From Deltaproteobacteria bacterium (GTDB lineage: Bacteria; Desulfobacterota; Desulfobulbia; Desulfobulbales; VMSU01), in contig JAJYJA010000018.1 of NCBI GenBank assembly GCA_021789795.1, positions 1 to 22,676 on the forward strand: 22,676 nucleotides of DNA. The letters are read 5' to 3'. A program made the position numbers and the translations under genes. Within the stretch, counting starts at the first letter, position 1, and every line of letters starts with the position of its first letter. Below are positions 1-8,341 of this stretch, one piece after another. The notes beneath the pieces were generated by a model. That model searched no databases and was not told where the DNA came from. It saw only the letters and a list, made by a program, of their open reading frames with translations.

Positions 1-123
1 GCGGCGCGTGGCGGTTTGGCTCGTTCGGCATACCATCTGTATGGCCTCACTCGCCAAACACACCCCGCGCCTTGTATATCGGCCCTTTTGCTTAGCCATC
101 GGCTACCTTTTTGCGAGATCATC
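1..123 (+). repeat. MITE-like 151-bp repeat, copy A (truncated by window edge)
   Basis: These bases are identical over all 123 positions to the right part of the complete copy at 19731-19881. The left 28 bases lie outside the window. The right terminal sequence CTTTTTGCGAGATCATC is present. The internal imperfect hairpin, with arms GTTTGGC (14-20) and GCCAAAC (53-59), is conserved. The element sits downstream of the rapZ stop codon. It carries no gene of its own. An open reading frame crosses it, as in the other copies, but I treat that as a by-product of the repeat. It is most likely a non-autonomous mobile element or a large interspersed palindromic repeat. Confidence 0.9.
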
Positions 124-140
124 AATTTTGATGAACTCGC
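113..140. repeat. 28-bp near-perfect palindrome at the edge of repeat copy A
   Basis: The outer arms are GCGAG (113-117) and CTCGC (136-140). The inner arms are TCATCAA and TTGATGA around two central T bases, with one mismatched pair between outer and inner arms. The left half is the end of the repeat. The right half is a nearly identical inverted copy of that end. It could form a hairpin at the 3' end of the rapZ transcript, but no T-tract follows on either strand, so it is not a standard terminator. Confidence 0.7.
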
Positions 141-162
141 CTCAGGTGCTGCTGGCCGCAGC

Positions 163-1014
163 CTATCCCAGGTCCCGGTGGGAGACGAAGAGGTTGTCCG
201 TCTCCTCCTTGAGCGCCTGGCGCAGGCGCTCGGCCACCGCCACCGAGCGGTGCTGGCCGCCGGTGCAGCCGATGCCGATGGTCAGGTAGCTCTTGCCTTC
301 CCGTCGGTACTGGGGGATCAGGAAACGCAGCAGGGGCAGGAGCCGGTTGAGGAACTCGCGGGCCGGGTCGGTATTGAGCACGAAGGCGGCCACCGCCTCG
401 TCCAGGCCGGTCAGCGGCCTAAGCCCGGGGACGAAGTAGGGGTTGGGCAGGAAGCGGACATCGAGGATGAGGTCGGCCTCCTGAGGCGGGCCGTGCTTGA
501 AGCCGAAGGAGATCAGCCCCACCTGGAGCGTCTGGGGCAGGCCCTGGGCGTCGCGGAGCATCTCGCTTCGCAGTCCGTGGGGGGTTAGCCGGGTGGTGTC
601 GATCACCAGGTCGGCTAAGGCGCGGATGGCGGCCAAGCGCAGTCGCTCGCCCTGGATTCCGGCCCGCAGCGAGGGGCTGGCGAAGGGATGGCGGCGGCGC
701 ATCTCGGAGTAACGCCTAAGCAGGGTCTCGTCGCTGGCCTCAAGGAAGATGACGCTCACTTGGCGTCCGTCCTGCTTTAGGCTTTCGATGAGGGCGGCCC
801 CGGCGTCGGCGAAGCCCTGATCGCGGGCATCCATCACCAGCCCCAGGCGGGTCAGCTGGGGCCGGTCGCGGGCGTCGGCCAGGAGCGCGGGCAGCAGGAA
901 GGAGGGCAGGTTGTCGATGCAGTAGAAGCCGGCGTCCTCCAGGGCCTTGACCGCCGTGGTCTTGCCGGCCCCGGACATGCCGGTTAAGAGGATGAGGCGT
1001 TGCTGATCGGGCAT
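163..1014 (-). CDS. rapZ: RapZ-family nucleotide-binding protein
   Basis: A 283-residue protein of the RapZ (YvcJ/YhbJ) family, a cytoplasmic P-loop ATP/GTP-binding protein. In enterobacteria it controls GlmZ/GlmY small RNAs and so glucosamine-6-phosphate synthesis. The Walker A motif GMSGAGKT is at residues 12-19. The C-terminal domain carries the family block GCTGGQHRSVAVAE near residues 249-262 and ends at SHRDLG. The extra Lys/Arg-rich tail that helps Escherichia coli RapZ bind RNA is absent, so GlmZ-type control should not be assumed. The gene starts 46 bases after the rpoN stop. No hpf or ptsN lies between, unlike the usual rpoN-hpf-ptsN-rapZ order. The ATG at 1014 has no clear Shine-Dalgarno sequence, but length and the N-terminal P-loop fit the family. 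Confidence 0.95.
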   Translation of the reverse strand: MPDQQRLILLTGMSGAGKTTAVKALEDAGFYCIDNLPSFLLPALLADARDRPQLTRLGLVMDARDQGFADAGAALIESLKQDGRQVSVIFLEASDETLLRRYSEMRRRHPFASPSLRAGIQGERLRLAAIRALADLVIDTTRLTPHGLRSEMLRDAQGLPQTLQVGLISFGFKHGPPQEADLILDVRFLPNPYFVPGLRPLTGLDEAVAAFVLNTDPAREFLNRLLPLLRFLIPQYRREGKSYLTIGIGCTGGQHRSVAVAERLRQALKEETDNLFVSHRDLG

Positions 1015-1060
1015 GGCGGGCGGTTGGTGGCGGGGCGGACGCGCTTAGGGCCGCCGGGGC

Positions 1061-2551
1061 TCAGGCCTTGGGGAGTTTGGGTTTCTTGCGGAATTTAGTG
1101 GGGAGGATGCCCAGCTGCTCCCGGTATTTGGCCACGGTTCTCCTGGCTATCTTGATGCCCTCCTCGGCGAATTTTTCCGAAAGCAGCAGGTCGCTAAACG
1201 GTTTTTCCGGGTTTTCCTCCTGAATCATCTGGCGCATCTTGACCTTGATGCTCTCCGAGGCCATCGCCTCCTCGCCGTCGTAGCGGGAGATCGAGGAGTT
1301 GAAGAAGTATTTCAGCTCGTAGATCCCCTGGGGGGTGTGGACATACTTGTTGGTGGTCACCCGGCTGACGGTGGATTCGTGCATCCCGATATCATCGGCC
1401 ACGTCGCGCAGGATCAGGGGCTTGAGGCGGGTGGGGCCCTTCTCGAAGAATTCGTTTTGGAATTTAACCAGGCTTTCCACCACCTTGTAGATGGTGCGCT
1501 GCCGCTGCTGGATGCTCTTTATCAGCCACATGGCGGAGCGTAACTTCTCCTGGATGTAGCCCTTGGTCTCGCTGACCGCCTCGGCGGAGAGCCCGGTTTG
1601 ATCCTTTAGGATGTCGCGGTAGAACTTGCTGATCTTAAGCCGCGGCAGGCCGTCGTCGTTTAGTTGGATGACGTACTCGTCGTCCAGCTTATAGACGTAG
1701 ACATCCGGGGTGATGAAGTGGGACTCGTCGTCGGAGAAGGCCCGGCCGGGATGGGGGTTTAAGCCGGTGATCACCGTCACCGCCTCCAGTACCTCCTTGA
1801 TCGGCAGCCGGGTGGCCTTGGCGATGGCGCCGTAGTTCTTGATCTCCAGGAAGTGCATGTGGTCGCGGACGATCCGGCTGGCGGTGGAGTCGCTGAGCGA
1901 CAGGTGGGTCAGTTGCAGGAGCAGGCACTCCTTGAGGTTCCTGGCCCCCACCCCCGAGGGGTCCATGTCCTGCACCATGGCCAGCACCCGCTGCACGGTG
2001 GCCGGCTCGCTCTGGGTGGCGGTCACGATCTCCTCGTCGCTTACCTCCAGGAAGCCGTCCTTGGTCAGGTTGCCCAGGATGAACATCCCCACCTCCTCCT
2101 CCTTGGGGGTCAGGTCGTTGAACTTGAGCTGCCAGAGGAGATGATCCTCCAGGGTGGTCTTCTTGGTCAGGATGTCGAGCCGGGAGGGCAGGTCGCCGCT
2201 GTCCCGCTCCTTGAAGGAAGAGGAGGTCTCGTACTCGTTTTCGTAATCGCTCCAGTCGATCTCCTTGAGCCCGGCGTTGTCGTCCAGGCTCACCTCGGCG
2301 GTGCGCTCCAGGAGCGGGGCCGGCTCCTCGTGGGGCTGGGGCTCGCCCAAGGTCTCCTCCGGCAACGGCTCGTGGTCGCCGTCCGGGGAGATGGTCTCCT
2401 CCTCCAGGAGCGGGTTCTGCTCGATCTCCTGCTGCACCGCCTCGGCCAGTTCCAGGGTGGAGAGCTGCAGCAGCTTGATGGCCTGCTGGAGCTGGGGGGT
2501 CATCACCAGCTGCTGGGTCAGCTTGAGTTGTTGTCGGAGTTCGAGGGCCAT
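1061..2551 (-). CDS. rpoN: RNA polymerase sigma-54 factor
   Basis: A 496-residue sigma-54 factor, which directs RNA polymerase to -24/-12 promoters and needs AAA+ enhancer-binding activators. Region I is the Gln/Leu-rich N-terminus, with QQLKLTQQLVMTPQLQQAIK near residues 7-26. Region II is acidic (about 50-115). The core-binding domain follows. The helix-turn-helix includes RDVADDIGMHESTVSRVT. The RpoN box ARRTVAKYRE is intact at 469-478. All parts are present and the length is normal, so it should be functional. It lies 102 bases downstream of lptB in the same direction, with an inverted repeat in the gap, and upstream of rapZ. No convincing -24/-12 promoter was found elsewhere in the window. 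Confidence 0.98.
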   Translation of the reverse strand: MALELRQQLKLTQQLVMTPQLQQAIKLLQLSTLELAEAVQQEIEQNPLLEEETISPDGDHEPLPEETLGEPQPHEEPAPLLERTAEVSLDDNAGLKEIDWSDYENEYETSSSFKERDSGDLPSRLDILTKKTTLEDHLLWQLKFNDLTPKEEEVGMFILGNLTKDGFLEVSDEEIVTATQSEPATVQRVLAMVQDMDPSGVGARNLKECLLLQLTHLSLSDSTASRIVRDHMHFLEIKNYGAIAKATRLPIKEVLEAVTVITGLNPHPGRAFSDDESHFITPDVYVYKLDDEYVIQLNDDGLPRLKISKFYRDILKDQTGLSAEAVSETKGYIQEKLRSAMWLIKSIQQRQRTIYKVVESLVKFQNEFFEKGPTRLKPLILRDVADDIGMHESTVSRVTTNKYVHTPQGIYELKYFFNSSISRYDGEEAMASESIKVKMRQMIQEENPEKPFSDLLLSEKFAEEGIKIARRTVAKYREQLGILPTKFRKKPKLPKA

Positions 2552-2597
2552 GAGTTCAGGGGCTTGCGTTGCCGGCGGGGGTTAAACCGGGCGGGTG

Positions 2598-2634
2598 AAT
2601 GGGTGAGCGGGGAGGGCCTGACTTCTCACCCATT
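2598..2634 (-). promoter_or_regulatory. 10-bp inverted repeat between lptB and rpoN
   Basis: Perfect arms AATGGGTGAG (2598-2607) and CTCACCCATT (2625-2634) are separated by 17 bases, in the gap between the lptB stop and the rpoN start. No T-tract follows on the minus strand, so it is not a classical terminator. It could be an mRNA hairpin that sets the relative level of lptB and rpoN, or a protein-binding site. Function is unknown. Confidence 0.5.
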
Positions 2635-2653
2635 GTAGAAATTTTTGGGCCAA

Positions 2654-3376
2654 CTACATACTAAAATTTTCGCCCAGGTACATTTTTCTCACCACCTCGC
2701 TGGCGATCACCTCCTGGGCGGTGCCCTGGGCGAGGATGGCCCCGGCGTTGACGATGTAGGCGTAATCGCAGACCGACAGGGTCTCCCGGACGTTGTGGTC
2801 GGAGATCAGCACCCCCAGCCCCTGGTCGCGCAGGGAGCGGATGATCTTCTGCAAGTCGATGATCGACAGGGGATCGATGCCGGCGAAGGGCTCGTCGAGC
2901 AGGATGAAGCGGGGCCGGGTGGCCAAGGCCCGCATGATCTCCACCCGCCGCCGCTCGCCGCCGGACAGGGCCTGGCCCAGGTTGTCGGCCAGGTGCTCAA
3001 GCTTCAGCTCCCGCATCAGGTGCTCGGTACGCTCCCGCACCTCGGCGGGCGGCAGGCCCAGGGCCTCAAGGACGATGGCGGCGTTCTCCCGCACCGTGAG
3101 CTTCTTGAACACCGAGGCGTCCTGGGCCAGGTAGGACAGGCCCTGGCGGGCCCGGCGGTGAATGGGCAGCCGGGTCAGTTCCTCGCCGTCCAGCAGCACC
3201 TGGCCCTGATCGGGCCGGATGAAGCCGACGATGGAGTAGAAGGTGGTGGTCTTGCCCGCCCCGTTCGGCCCCAGCAGGCCGACCACCGAGCCGCTGTTCA
3301 CCGTCAGGCTGACGCCGTCAACCACGGTGCGGCGCTGATAGCGTTTGACGATCCGCCTGGTCTCTAGTATCGACAT
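2654..3376 (-). CDS. lptB: LPS export ABC transporter ATPase LptB
   Basis: A 240-residue ABC ATPase that powers lipopolysaccharide extraction from the inner membrane with LptF/LptG and passes it to the LptC-LptA-LptD bridge. Walker A GPNGAGKT is at 36-43, the Q-loop Gln at 85, the signature LSGGE at 137-141, and Walker B FILLDEP at 157-163 followed by FAGIDP, typical of LptB. Length matches the family. The start is 9 bases after the lptA stop, so the two are almost certainly co-transcribed. The spacer GGCCTCCCA is a poor ribosome-binding site, which suggests translational coupling to lptA. Branched-chain amino-acid ATPases (LivG/LivF) are the nearest alternative, but the lptA and rpoN neighbours settle it. 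Confidence 0.97.
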   Translation of the reverse strand: MSILETRRIVKRYQRRTVVDGVSLTVNSGSVVGLLGPNGAGKTTTFYSIVGFIRPDQGQVLLDGEELTRLPIHRRARQGLSYLAQDASVFKKLTVRENAAIVLEALGLPPAEVRERTEHLMRELKLEHLADNLGQALSGGERRRVEIMRALATRPRFILLDEPFAGIDPLSIIDLQKIIRSLRDQGLGVLISDHNVRETLSVCDYAYIVNAGAILAQGTAQEVIASEVVRKMYLGENFSM

Positions 3377-3385
3377 TGGGAGGCC

Positions 3386-3916
3386 CTATGGTTTTGGTTG
3401 GGGCTTGGAGTTGGGATAGAAGAAGGCCTTGACCCGTTCGCCGGCCTTCTGGCCCTTCTCGACCACGCTCCGCCCGTCGTCCAGGTAGAGGACAAAGGTC
3501 TCGCCGGTCACCACGTTGTTGTTCTGCCAGACCTTGGTGTTGCCGGTCAGCACCACCTTGCGCTCCTTGGAGAAGTACTCGGCCTGGTCGCCGGTGCCCA
3601 CCCAGTCCTGCTTGGTGATCTCGACGTGGCCCTTGGCCAGCAGGCGTTTGATGTCCCGGCTGTCGCCGCTCTTGGCCGCCTCGGCGTCCGAGGTGTAATA
3701 GACGGTCATCTCGTCGGAGTGGATGGTCAGGTCCTCCTGCTTGGCCTCGACCTTGCCTGAGAAGAACACCGAGTTGTCCTTCTGGTTGGCGATCATCTGA
3801 TCGGCCTCCACCTGCACCGGGGTCTTGGGCGGCGCGGCCCCGGCCGGAAGAGGCAGGGCCAGCAGCAGGAAGGGAACCAAGCCGGTGGTGATTTTTTTCC
3901 AGGATGAGTTCATCAT
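3386..3916 (-). CDS. lptA: LPS transport periplasmic protein LptA
   Basis: A 176-residue OstA/LptA-type protein, the periplasmic bridge that carries lipopolysaccharide to the outer-membrane LptD. A signal peptide is clear: a basic start (SWKK), a hydrophobic run to about residue 24, and an AGA-type cleavage site near residue 27. The rest is a beta-rich OstA domain with VQVEADQM and FSGKVEAKQEDL, and a second strand repeat around HVEITKQDW and KVVLTGNTKVW. A Pro/Lys-rich tail ends it. Two ATG codons sit together at 3916 and 3913, and either could be used. It starts 20 bases after mtnA and 9 bases before lptB. The usual upstream partner lptC is missing here. Confidence 0.93.
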   Translation of the reverse strand: MMNSSWKKITTGLVPFLLLALPLPAGAAPPKTPVQVEADQMIANQKDNSVFFSGKVEAKQEDLTIHSDEMTVYYTSDAEAAKSGDSRDIKRLLAKGHVEITKQDWVGTGDQAEYFSKERKVVLTGNTKVWQNNNVVTGETFVLYLDDGRSVVEKGQKAGERVKAFFYPNSKPQPKP

Positions 3917-3936
3917 TAAAAGATACCAATAGGCTC

Positions 3937-5082
3937 TCAGCGTTTTTGCTGTGTTGTTGTCTTCTGAGGTCGGTTATCCGCCCTCTGCTCCGGGTACAAC
4001 TTGAGTATCTCCTCTCGCCGGGCCGGGGTCAGTCCCCGTTCGGTAATCAGCCCGGTGATCAGTCTTGCCGGGGTGACATCGAAGCCGTAGTTGGCGCCGG
4101 GGGTGGATGGCGGGGCGATCAGCACCGAGTCTAGCCCCCCCGACCGGCTCAGGCCGGTTATCCACTTGATCTCCTCCTCCGAGCGCCGTTCGATGGGGAT
4201 CTCCCGCAGGCCGTCCTCGATGTCCCAGTCGAAGGTGGAGCAGGGCAGGGCCACGTAGAACGGCACCCCGTTGTCCTGGGCCGCCAGGGCCTTCAGGTAG
4301 GTGCCGATCTTGTTGGCCGCGTCGCCGCTCGCGGCCACCCGGTCGGCGCCGACGATCACCAGGTCCACCAGGCCGTGCTGCATCAGGTGGCCGCCGGTGT
4401 TGTCGGGGATCAAGGTGTGCGCTACCCCCTCCTGGCCCAGTTCCCAGGCGGTGAGCCGCGAGCCCTGAAGCCAGGGCCGGGTCTCGTCCACCCAGACGTG
4501 CACCGGGATGCCGGCCTGATGGGCGGCGTAGATGGGGGCGGTGGCCGAGCCGTAATCGACAAAGGCCAGCCAGCCGGCGTTGCAGTGGGTGAGGATGTTG
4601 ACCGGTTCGCCGCCCTTGGCCTGGCTGAGCCGCCGGATGAGCTCCAGCCCGTGCTCGCCGATCCGACGGCAGAAATCGGCGTCCTCGTCGGCGATCTCGC
4701 GGGCCACCTTGGCCGTGACCTCCCGCGCCGCGGAGAGCGAGGCCGCTTTAGCCGTGGCCGTCCGTTGACGTTCGAGGGCCCAGGCCAGGTTGCGGGCCGT
4801 GGGCCGGGTGGCGAGCAGGGTGGCGGCGGCGGTGGCCAGTTGCTCCCGCCAGCCGGAATCGCGGGCCGCTTGCGCGGCGGCGTTCATCGCGTAGCCAGCG
4901 GTGGCGCCGATCAGCCCGGCGCCCCGGACGTGCATCTCGGAGATGGCGCGGGCGAAGTCCCCGACCGTCACCAGGTCTTCGATCACCAGCCGATGCGGCA
5001 GGTGGCGCTGGTCGATGATCTGGGTGACGCCTGGCTCCCTGCCCGGCCAGATGGTGCGAAACGGCTGGCCGTCAATGCGCAT
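3937..5082 (-). CDS. mtnA: methylthioribose-1-phosphate isomerase family protein
   Basis: A 381-residue member of the MtnA/eIF2B-like isomerase family. MtnA converts 5-methylthioribose-1-phosphate to methylthioribulose-1-phosphate in methionine salvage. Conserved parts seen are THCNAG (catalytic Cys167), VDETRP.LQGSRLTAWEL (about 198-215), and GADRVAASGDAANKIGTY with Asp247. The N-terminal phosphate-binding motif reads VRGAGLIG (52-59) where typical MtnA has VRGAPAIG, so it may be a divergent subfamily. No other salvage gene is nearby. The ATG at 5082 has a good ribosome-binding site, GGGAGGA, about 9 bases upstream. Its position directly before lptA, where lptC is expected, is unusual. A related sugar-phosphate isomerase is possible. 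Confidence 0.88.
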   Translation of the reverse strand: MRIDGQPFRTIWPGREPGVTQIIDQRHLPHRLVIEDLVTVGDFARAISEMHVRGAGLIGATAGYAMNAAAQAARDSGWREQLATAAATLLATRPTARNLAWALERQRTATAKAASLSAAREVTAKVAREIADEDADFCRRIGEHGLELIRRLSQAKGGEPVNILTHCNAGWLAFVDYGSATAPIYAAHQAGIPVHVWVDETRPWLQGSRLTAWELGQEGVAHTLIPDNTGGHLMQHGLVDLVIVGADRVAASGDAANKIGTYLKALAAQDNGVPFYVALPCSTFDWDIEDGLREIPIERRSEEEIKWITGLSRSGGLDSVLIAPPSTPGANYGFDVTPARLITGLITERGLTPARREEILKLYPEQRADNRPQKTTTQQKR

Positions 5083-5181
5083 GGCCAGTATCCTCCCTTT
5101 TCTTCAAGATAAGGCGCCCGGCGCCGGCATAAGGGGCCGTGAGAGTCATGGGAAATGGTCCAGGTTGTTTCCGCCTGGCTC

Positions 5182-5334
5182 TTAGAACCAGCGGGAGAGG
5201 AGATAGAAGGCCGCGAACCCCGCACCCAGGGCTCCATAGATCAGCAGTCAGGGCGAGCACCACTCGTTCCTGGCCAGCCAGACATAGGCCGCGATGCCCG
5301 CCCCCAGGGCGGCGATTATGGCCAAGGCCGGCAT
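5182..5334 (-). CDS. micro membrane ORF interrupted by in-frame TGA (possible selenoprotein or nonsense mutant)
   Basis: The ATG overlaps the TGA stop of the MORN gene by one base (TGATG), the arrangement expected for translational coupling. Read straight through, the frame has 50 sense positions and ends in TAA. Residues 2-21 form a hydrophobic helix, followed by a short polar link ending in WCSP. An in-frame TGA at 5250-5248 is codon 29. After it comes a second hydrophobic helix (LLIYGALGAGFAAFYLLSRW). The clean second helix argues that the frame past TGA is or recently was coding. If TGA were selenocysteine, the motif would be C-S-P-U, a CxxU redox motif. A simple TGG-to-TGA change (lost Trp) is an equal or better alternative. 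I do not recognise the family. Confidence 0.55.
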
Positions 5335-6038
5335 CAGTACATCCTCCAGCCGCTGCCCACTGCGTCCTGCCGGGTCTCGCCCTTGTCCACCTTCTCCTCC
5401 TTGCCGAAGACGCCATCTTTCCACAGCCCCTCCTTCTTCTGGCCGTTGGCCATGGTCAGCAGGCCTCGGCCATCGAATTTATCCTCCCACCAACTGCCCT
5501 CGTACTTGCTGCCGTCGGCCAGGTTGGCGGTGCCCTGGCCGCTGCGGTGGCCGTTTTCCCAGTTGCCGGTGTATTTTGAGCCGTCGCTGTAGGTCATGGT
5601 GCCCTGGCCGTTGAACAGGTCGTTGCGGAAGGTGCCCTCGTAACGGGCCCCGGACTTGGCGACGTACACCCCCTGGCCGCTGAAGCTGCCGTACTCGAAG
5701 GTGCCCTCGTAGGTCGAGCCGTCGGCGTAGGTGTATTTGCCCTGGCCGTTGAAGCGCCCGTCCTTGAAGCCCCCTTCGTAAACCGCGCCGTCGGGGTAGG
5801 TCTTCTTGCCCTGGCCCTCGAACTTGCCATCCACAAAGCCCCCGGTGTAGGTGGTGTGGTCGGCGTACACCTTGGTGCCCTGGCCGTCGGGCTTGCCGTT
5901 CTTAAACCCGCCGGTGTAGGTGATGCCGCCGAAGTAGCTGGCCGTGCCCTGGCCGTTTTCGCAGTCGCCCTTGAGGCACTCGGCCTTGAGCGTGAGGGGC
6001 GTGAGCAAGAGGCAAATCAGGAAGGCGATCGTCTTCAT
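5334..6038 (-). CDS. secreted MORN-repeat protein
   Basis: A 234-residue exported protein. The ATG at 6038 was chosen because it begins a signal peptide (MKTIAFLICLLLTPLTLKA, cleavage near residue 19). An upstream in-frame extension of 54 codons is polar and overlaps the lipoprotein gene. The mature part is about eight tandem MORN repeats of 23 residues with the core Y-x-G-x-(F/W)-x-x-G-x-x-x-G-x-G, for example YEGGFKDGRFNGQG. MORN repeats form extended beta-hairpin sheets that bind lipids or proteins. Here it would be periplasmic or surface-exposed. It starts 19 bases after the lipoprotein stop and ends overlapping the micro membrane ORF, so the three look like one envelope operon. The exact function is unknown. 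Confidence 0.88.
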   Translation of the reverse strand: MKTIAFLICLLLTPLTLKAECLKGDCENGQGTASYFGGITYTGGFKNGKPDGQGTKVYADHTTYTGGFVDGKFEGQGKKTYPDGAVYEGGFKDGRFNGQGKYTYADGSTYEGTFEYGSFSGQGVYVAKSGARYEGTFRNDLFNGQGTMTYSDGSKYTGNWENGHRSGQGTANLADGSKYEGSWWEDKFDGRGLLTMANGQKKEGLWKDGVFGKEEKVDKGETRQDAVGSGWRMY

Positions 6039-6057
6039 GGGCGGGGCCGAGGCCTGG

Positions 6058-6267
6058 CTAGCGCTGGGTTTGGTCTTGATTTCGTTCCCTGGCATAGGCG
6101 TCATAACTCTGCGGCGGCTGGTCGGCTGGCCGGTCTGAGGGCTGCACGATCTCTTCCCGTTTTTGCAGACCATGATAGACATTCCGGTATAGACACTCAT
6201 GGCAAGCGCAGCCCGCCATCAGCAGCAGAGCAGGGAAAAGTAGCCAGGACTGAGGTCTGTTCTTCAT
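6058..6267 (-). CDS. small lipoprotein
   Basis: A 69-residue predicted lipoprotein. The start is taken at ATG 6267, five bases after the comF stop, because it gives a proper lipoprotein signal: basic residues, a hydrophobic stretch (SWLLFPALLLMAG) and lipobox Cys20. The mature part is short and very polar (residues 35-69). Near the acylated Cys are two more cysteines, C22 and C25, in C-A-C-H-E-C. This is not a haem-binding CxxCH. It precedes the MORN-repeat gene and may anchor or accompany it in the envelope. I recognise no family. Confidence 0.75.
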   Translation of the reverse strand: MKNRPQSWLLFPALLLMAGCACHECLYRNVYHGLQKREEIVQPSDRPADQPPQSYDAYARERNQDQTQR

Positions 6268-6272
6268 CGATT

Positions 6273-7042
6273 TTAACCTTTCGCTTGCAAGTCGGTGTTG
6301 ACCCGGGCCAGGGTCAGGGCCTCGACCTGGGCCGCGCCCGCCTGCCGCAAGGCCTTGGCGCATTCGTTGAGGGTGGTGCCGGTGGTGAACACGTCATCCA
6401 CCAGCAGGATCCGGCGTCCGCGCACCAGCGTCGGATCACCGAGGGCAAAGGCGCCGGTCAGATTCCGCCGCCGGGCCTGGCCGCTCAGGGAGGTTTGGGG
6501 CTCGGTCCAGCGACTGCGGCGCAAGAGGTCTGGACGTATCCGCTCCCGCCGCTCGGGCATCAGGAAGCGGGCCAGCACCAGGGCCTGGTTGAACCCCCTG
6601 GCCCGCAAGCGGCGCGGATGCAGCGGCACCGGCAGAATCAGCTCCGGCTCCGTAAGTTCCGCCAGCACCCCCGACTCCCTGGCCAAGGCGGCGAAGGTGC
6701 GGCGGCCGGCGGTCTTGCCTCCGTACTTGAAGGCGTGCAGCAGGCGGCCGCTCTCGTCGCCGTAGCGGAACACGGATCTCGCCCGCTCGAAATACGGGGG
6801 GCTGGCCAGGCAGGGGCCGCAGAGATGGTTCTCCCCGGCCCCCAGGAATTCCGTCCCGCAACAGCGGCAGAGCGGCGGGGCGATCAGCCTGATTTTCGTC
6901 CGGCAGTCGGGGCAGAGCTGGGCCTCGCCAAAGGCGGGCAGCCCCGTCCGGCAGAGGAGGCAGGACGGGGGAAAACACAGCTCCAGCAGGGCCGCGATCA
7001 GCCCCGGCTGCCGCCGGTTGTGGTCGGGATTATCCCCTGCCA

Positions 7043-7043
<1 letters not shown>
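6273..7043 (-). CDS. comF: ComF-family phosphoribosyltransferase-like protein
   Basis: A 256-residue ComF/GntX-type protein: N-terminal zinc fingers plus a C-terminal phosphoribosyltransferase fold. The zinc cysteines are visible as CxxC pairs (C28/C31, C44/C47, C59/C62, C75/C78). The PRPP-binding signature ILLVDDVFTTGTTL lies near residues 212-225. In naturally competent bacteria ComF acts in DNA uptake. In many others the role is uncertain, and no other competence gene is seen here. The ATG at 7043 overlaps the icd TGA by one base (TGATG), so translation is probably coupled. In-frame sequence extends further upstream inside icd, but the first Met of the ComF-like part is at this junction. 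Confidence 0.9.
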
Positions 7044-8257
<1,214 letters not shown>

Positions 8258-8341
8258 TGGTAATTCTCCTGTCTCCGTTAAGTGATAAAATTCAGGGCAG
8301 CGGGAGGGTTGCTCTCCGTCCTCCGCCGGCCTGTTGGTCTC

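Noticed and set aside
1853..2638. Long open frame opposite rpoN (261 codons), with similar long frames opposite lptB, icd, the phosphomannomutase and the siroheme reductase
   Set aside because: They are antisense to genes with clear family motifs, are rich in Gly, Ala, Arg and Gln repeats, and are expected in GC-rich DNA.
5083..5181. Possible riboswitch or SAM-sensing leader before mtnA
   Set aside because: Only short hairpins such as CCAGG/CCTGG are present, with no recognisable aptamer core and only about 100 bases of space.
5394..5960. Tandem DNA repeats as a possible CRISPR or minisatellite
   Set aside because: The periodicity of about 69 bases is in frame and codes for 23-residue MORN repeats. 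Copies diverge and there are no unique spacers.
6039..6200. 54-codon N-terminal extension of the MORN protein
   Set aside because: It overlaps the lipoprotein gene in another frame and would bury the signal peptide, so the start at 6038 is preferred.
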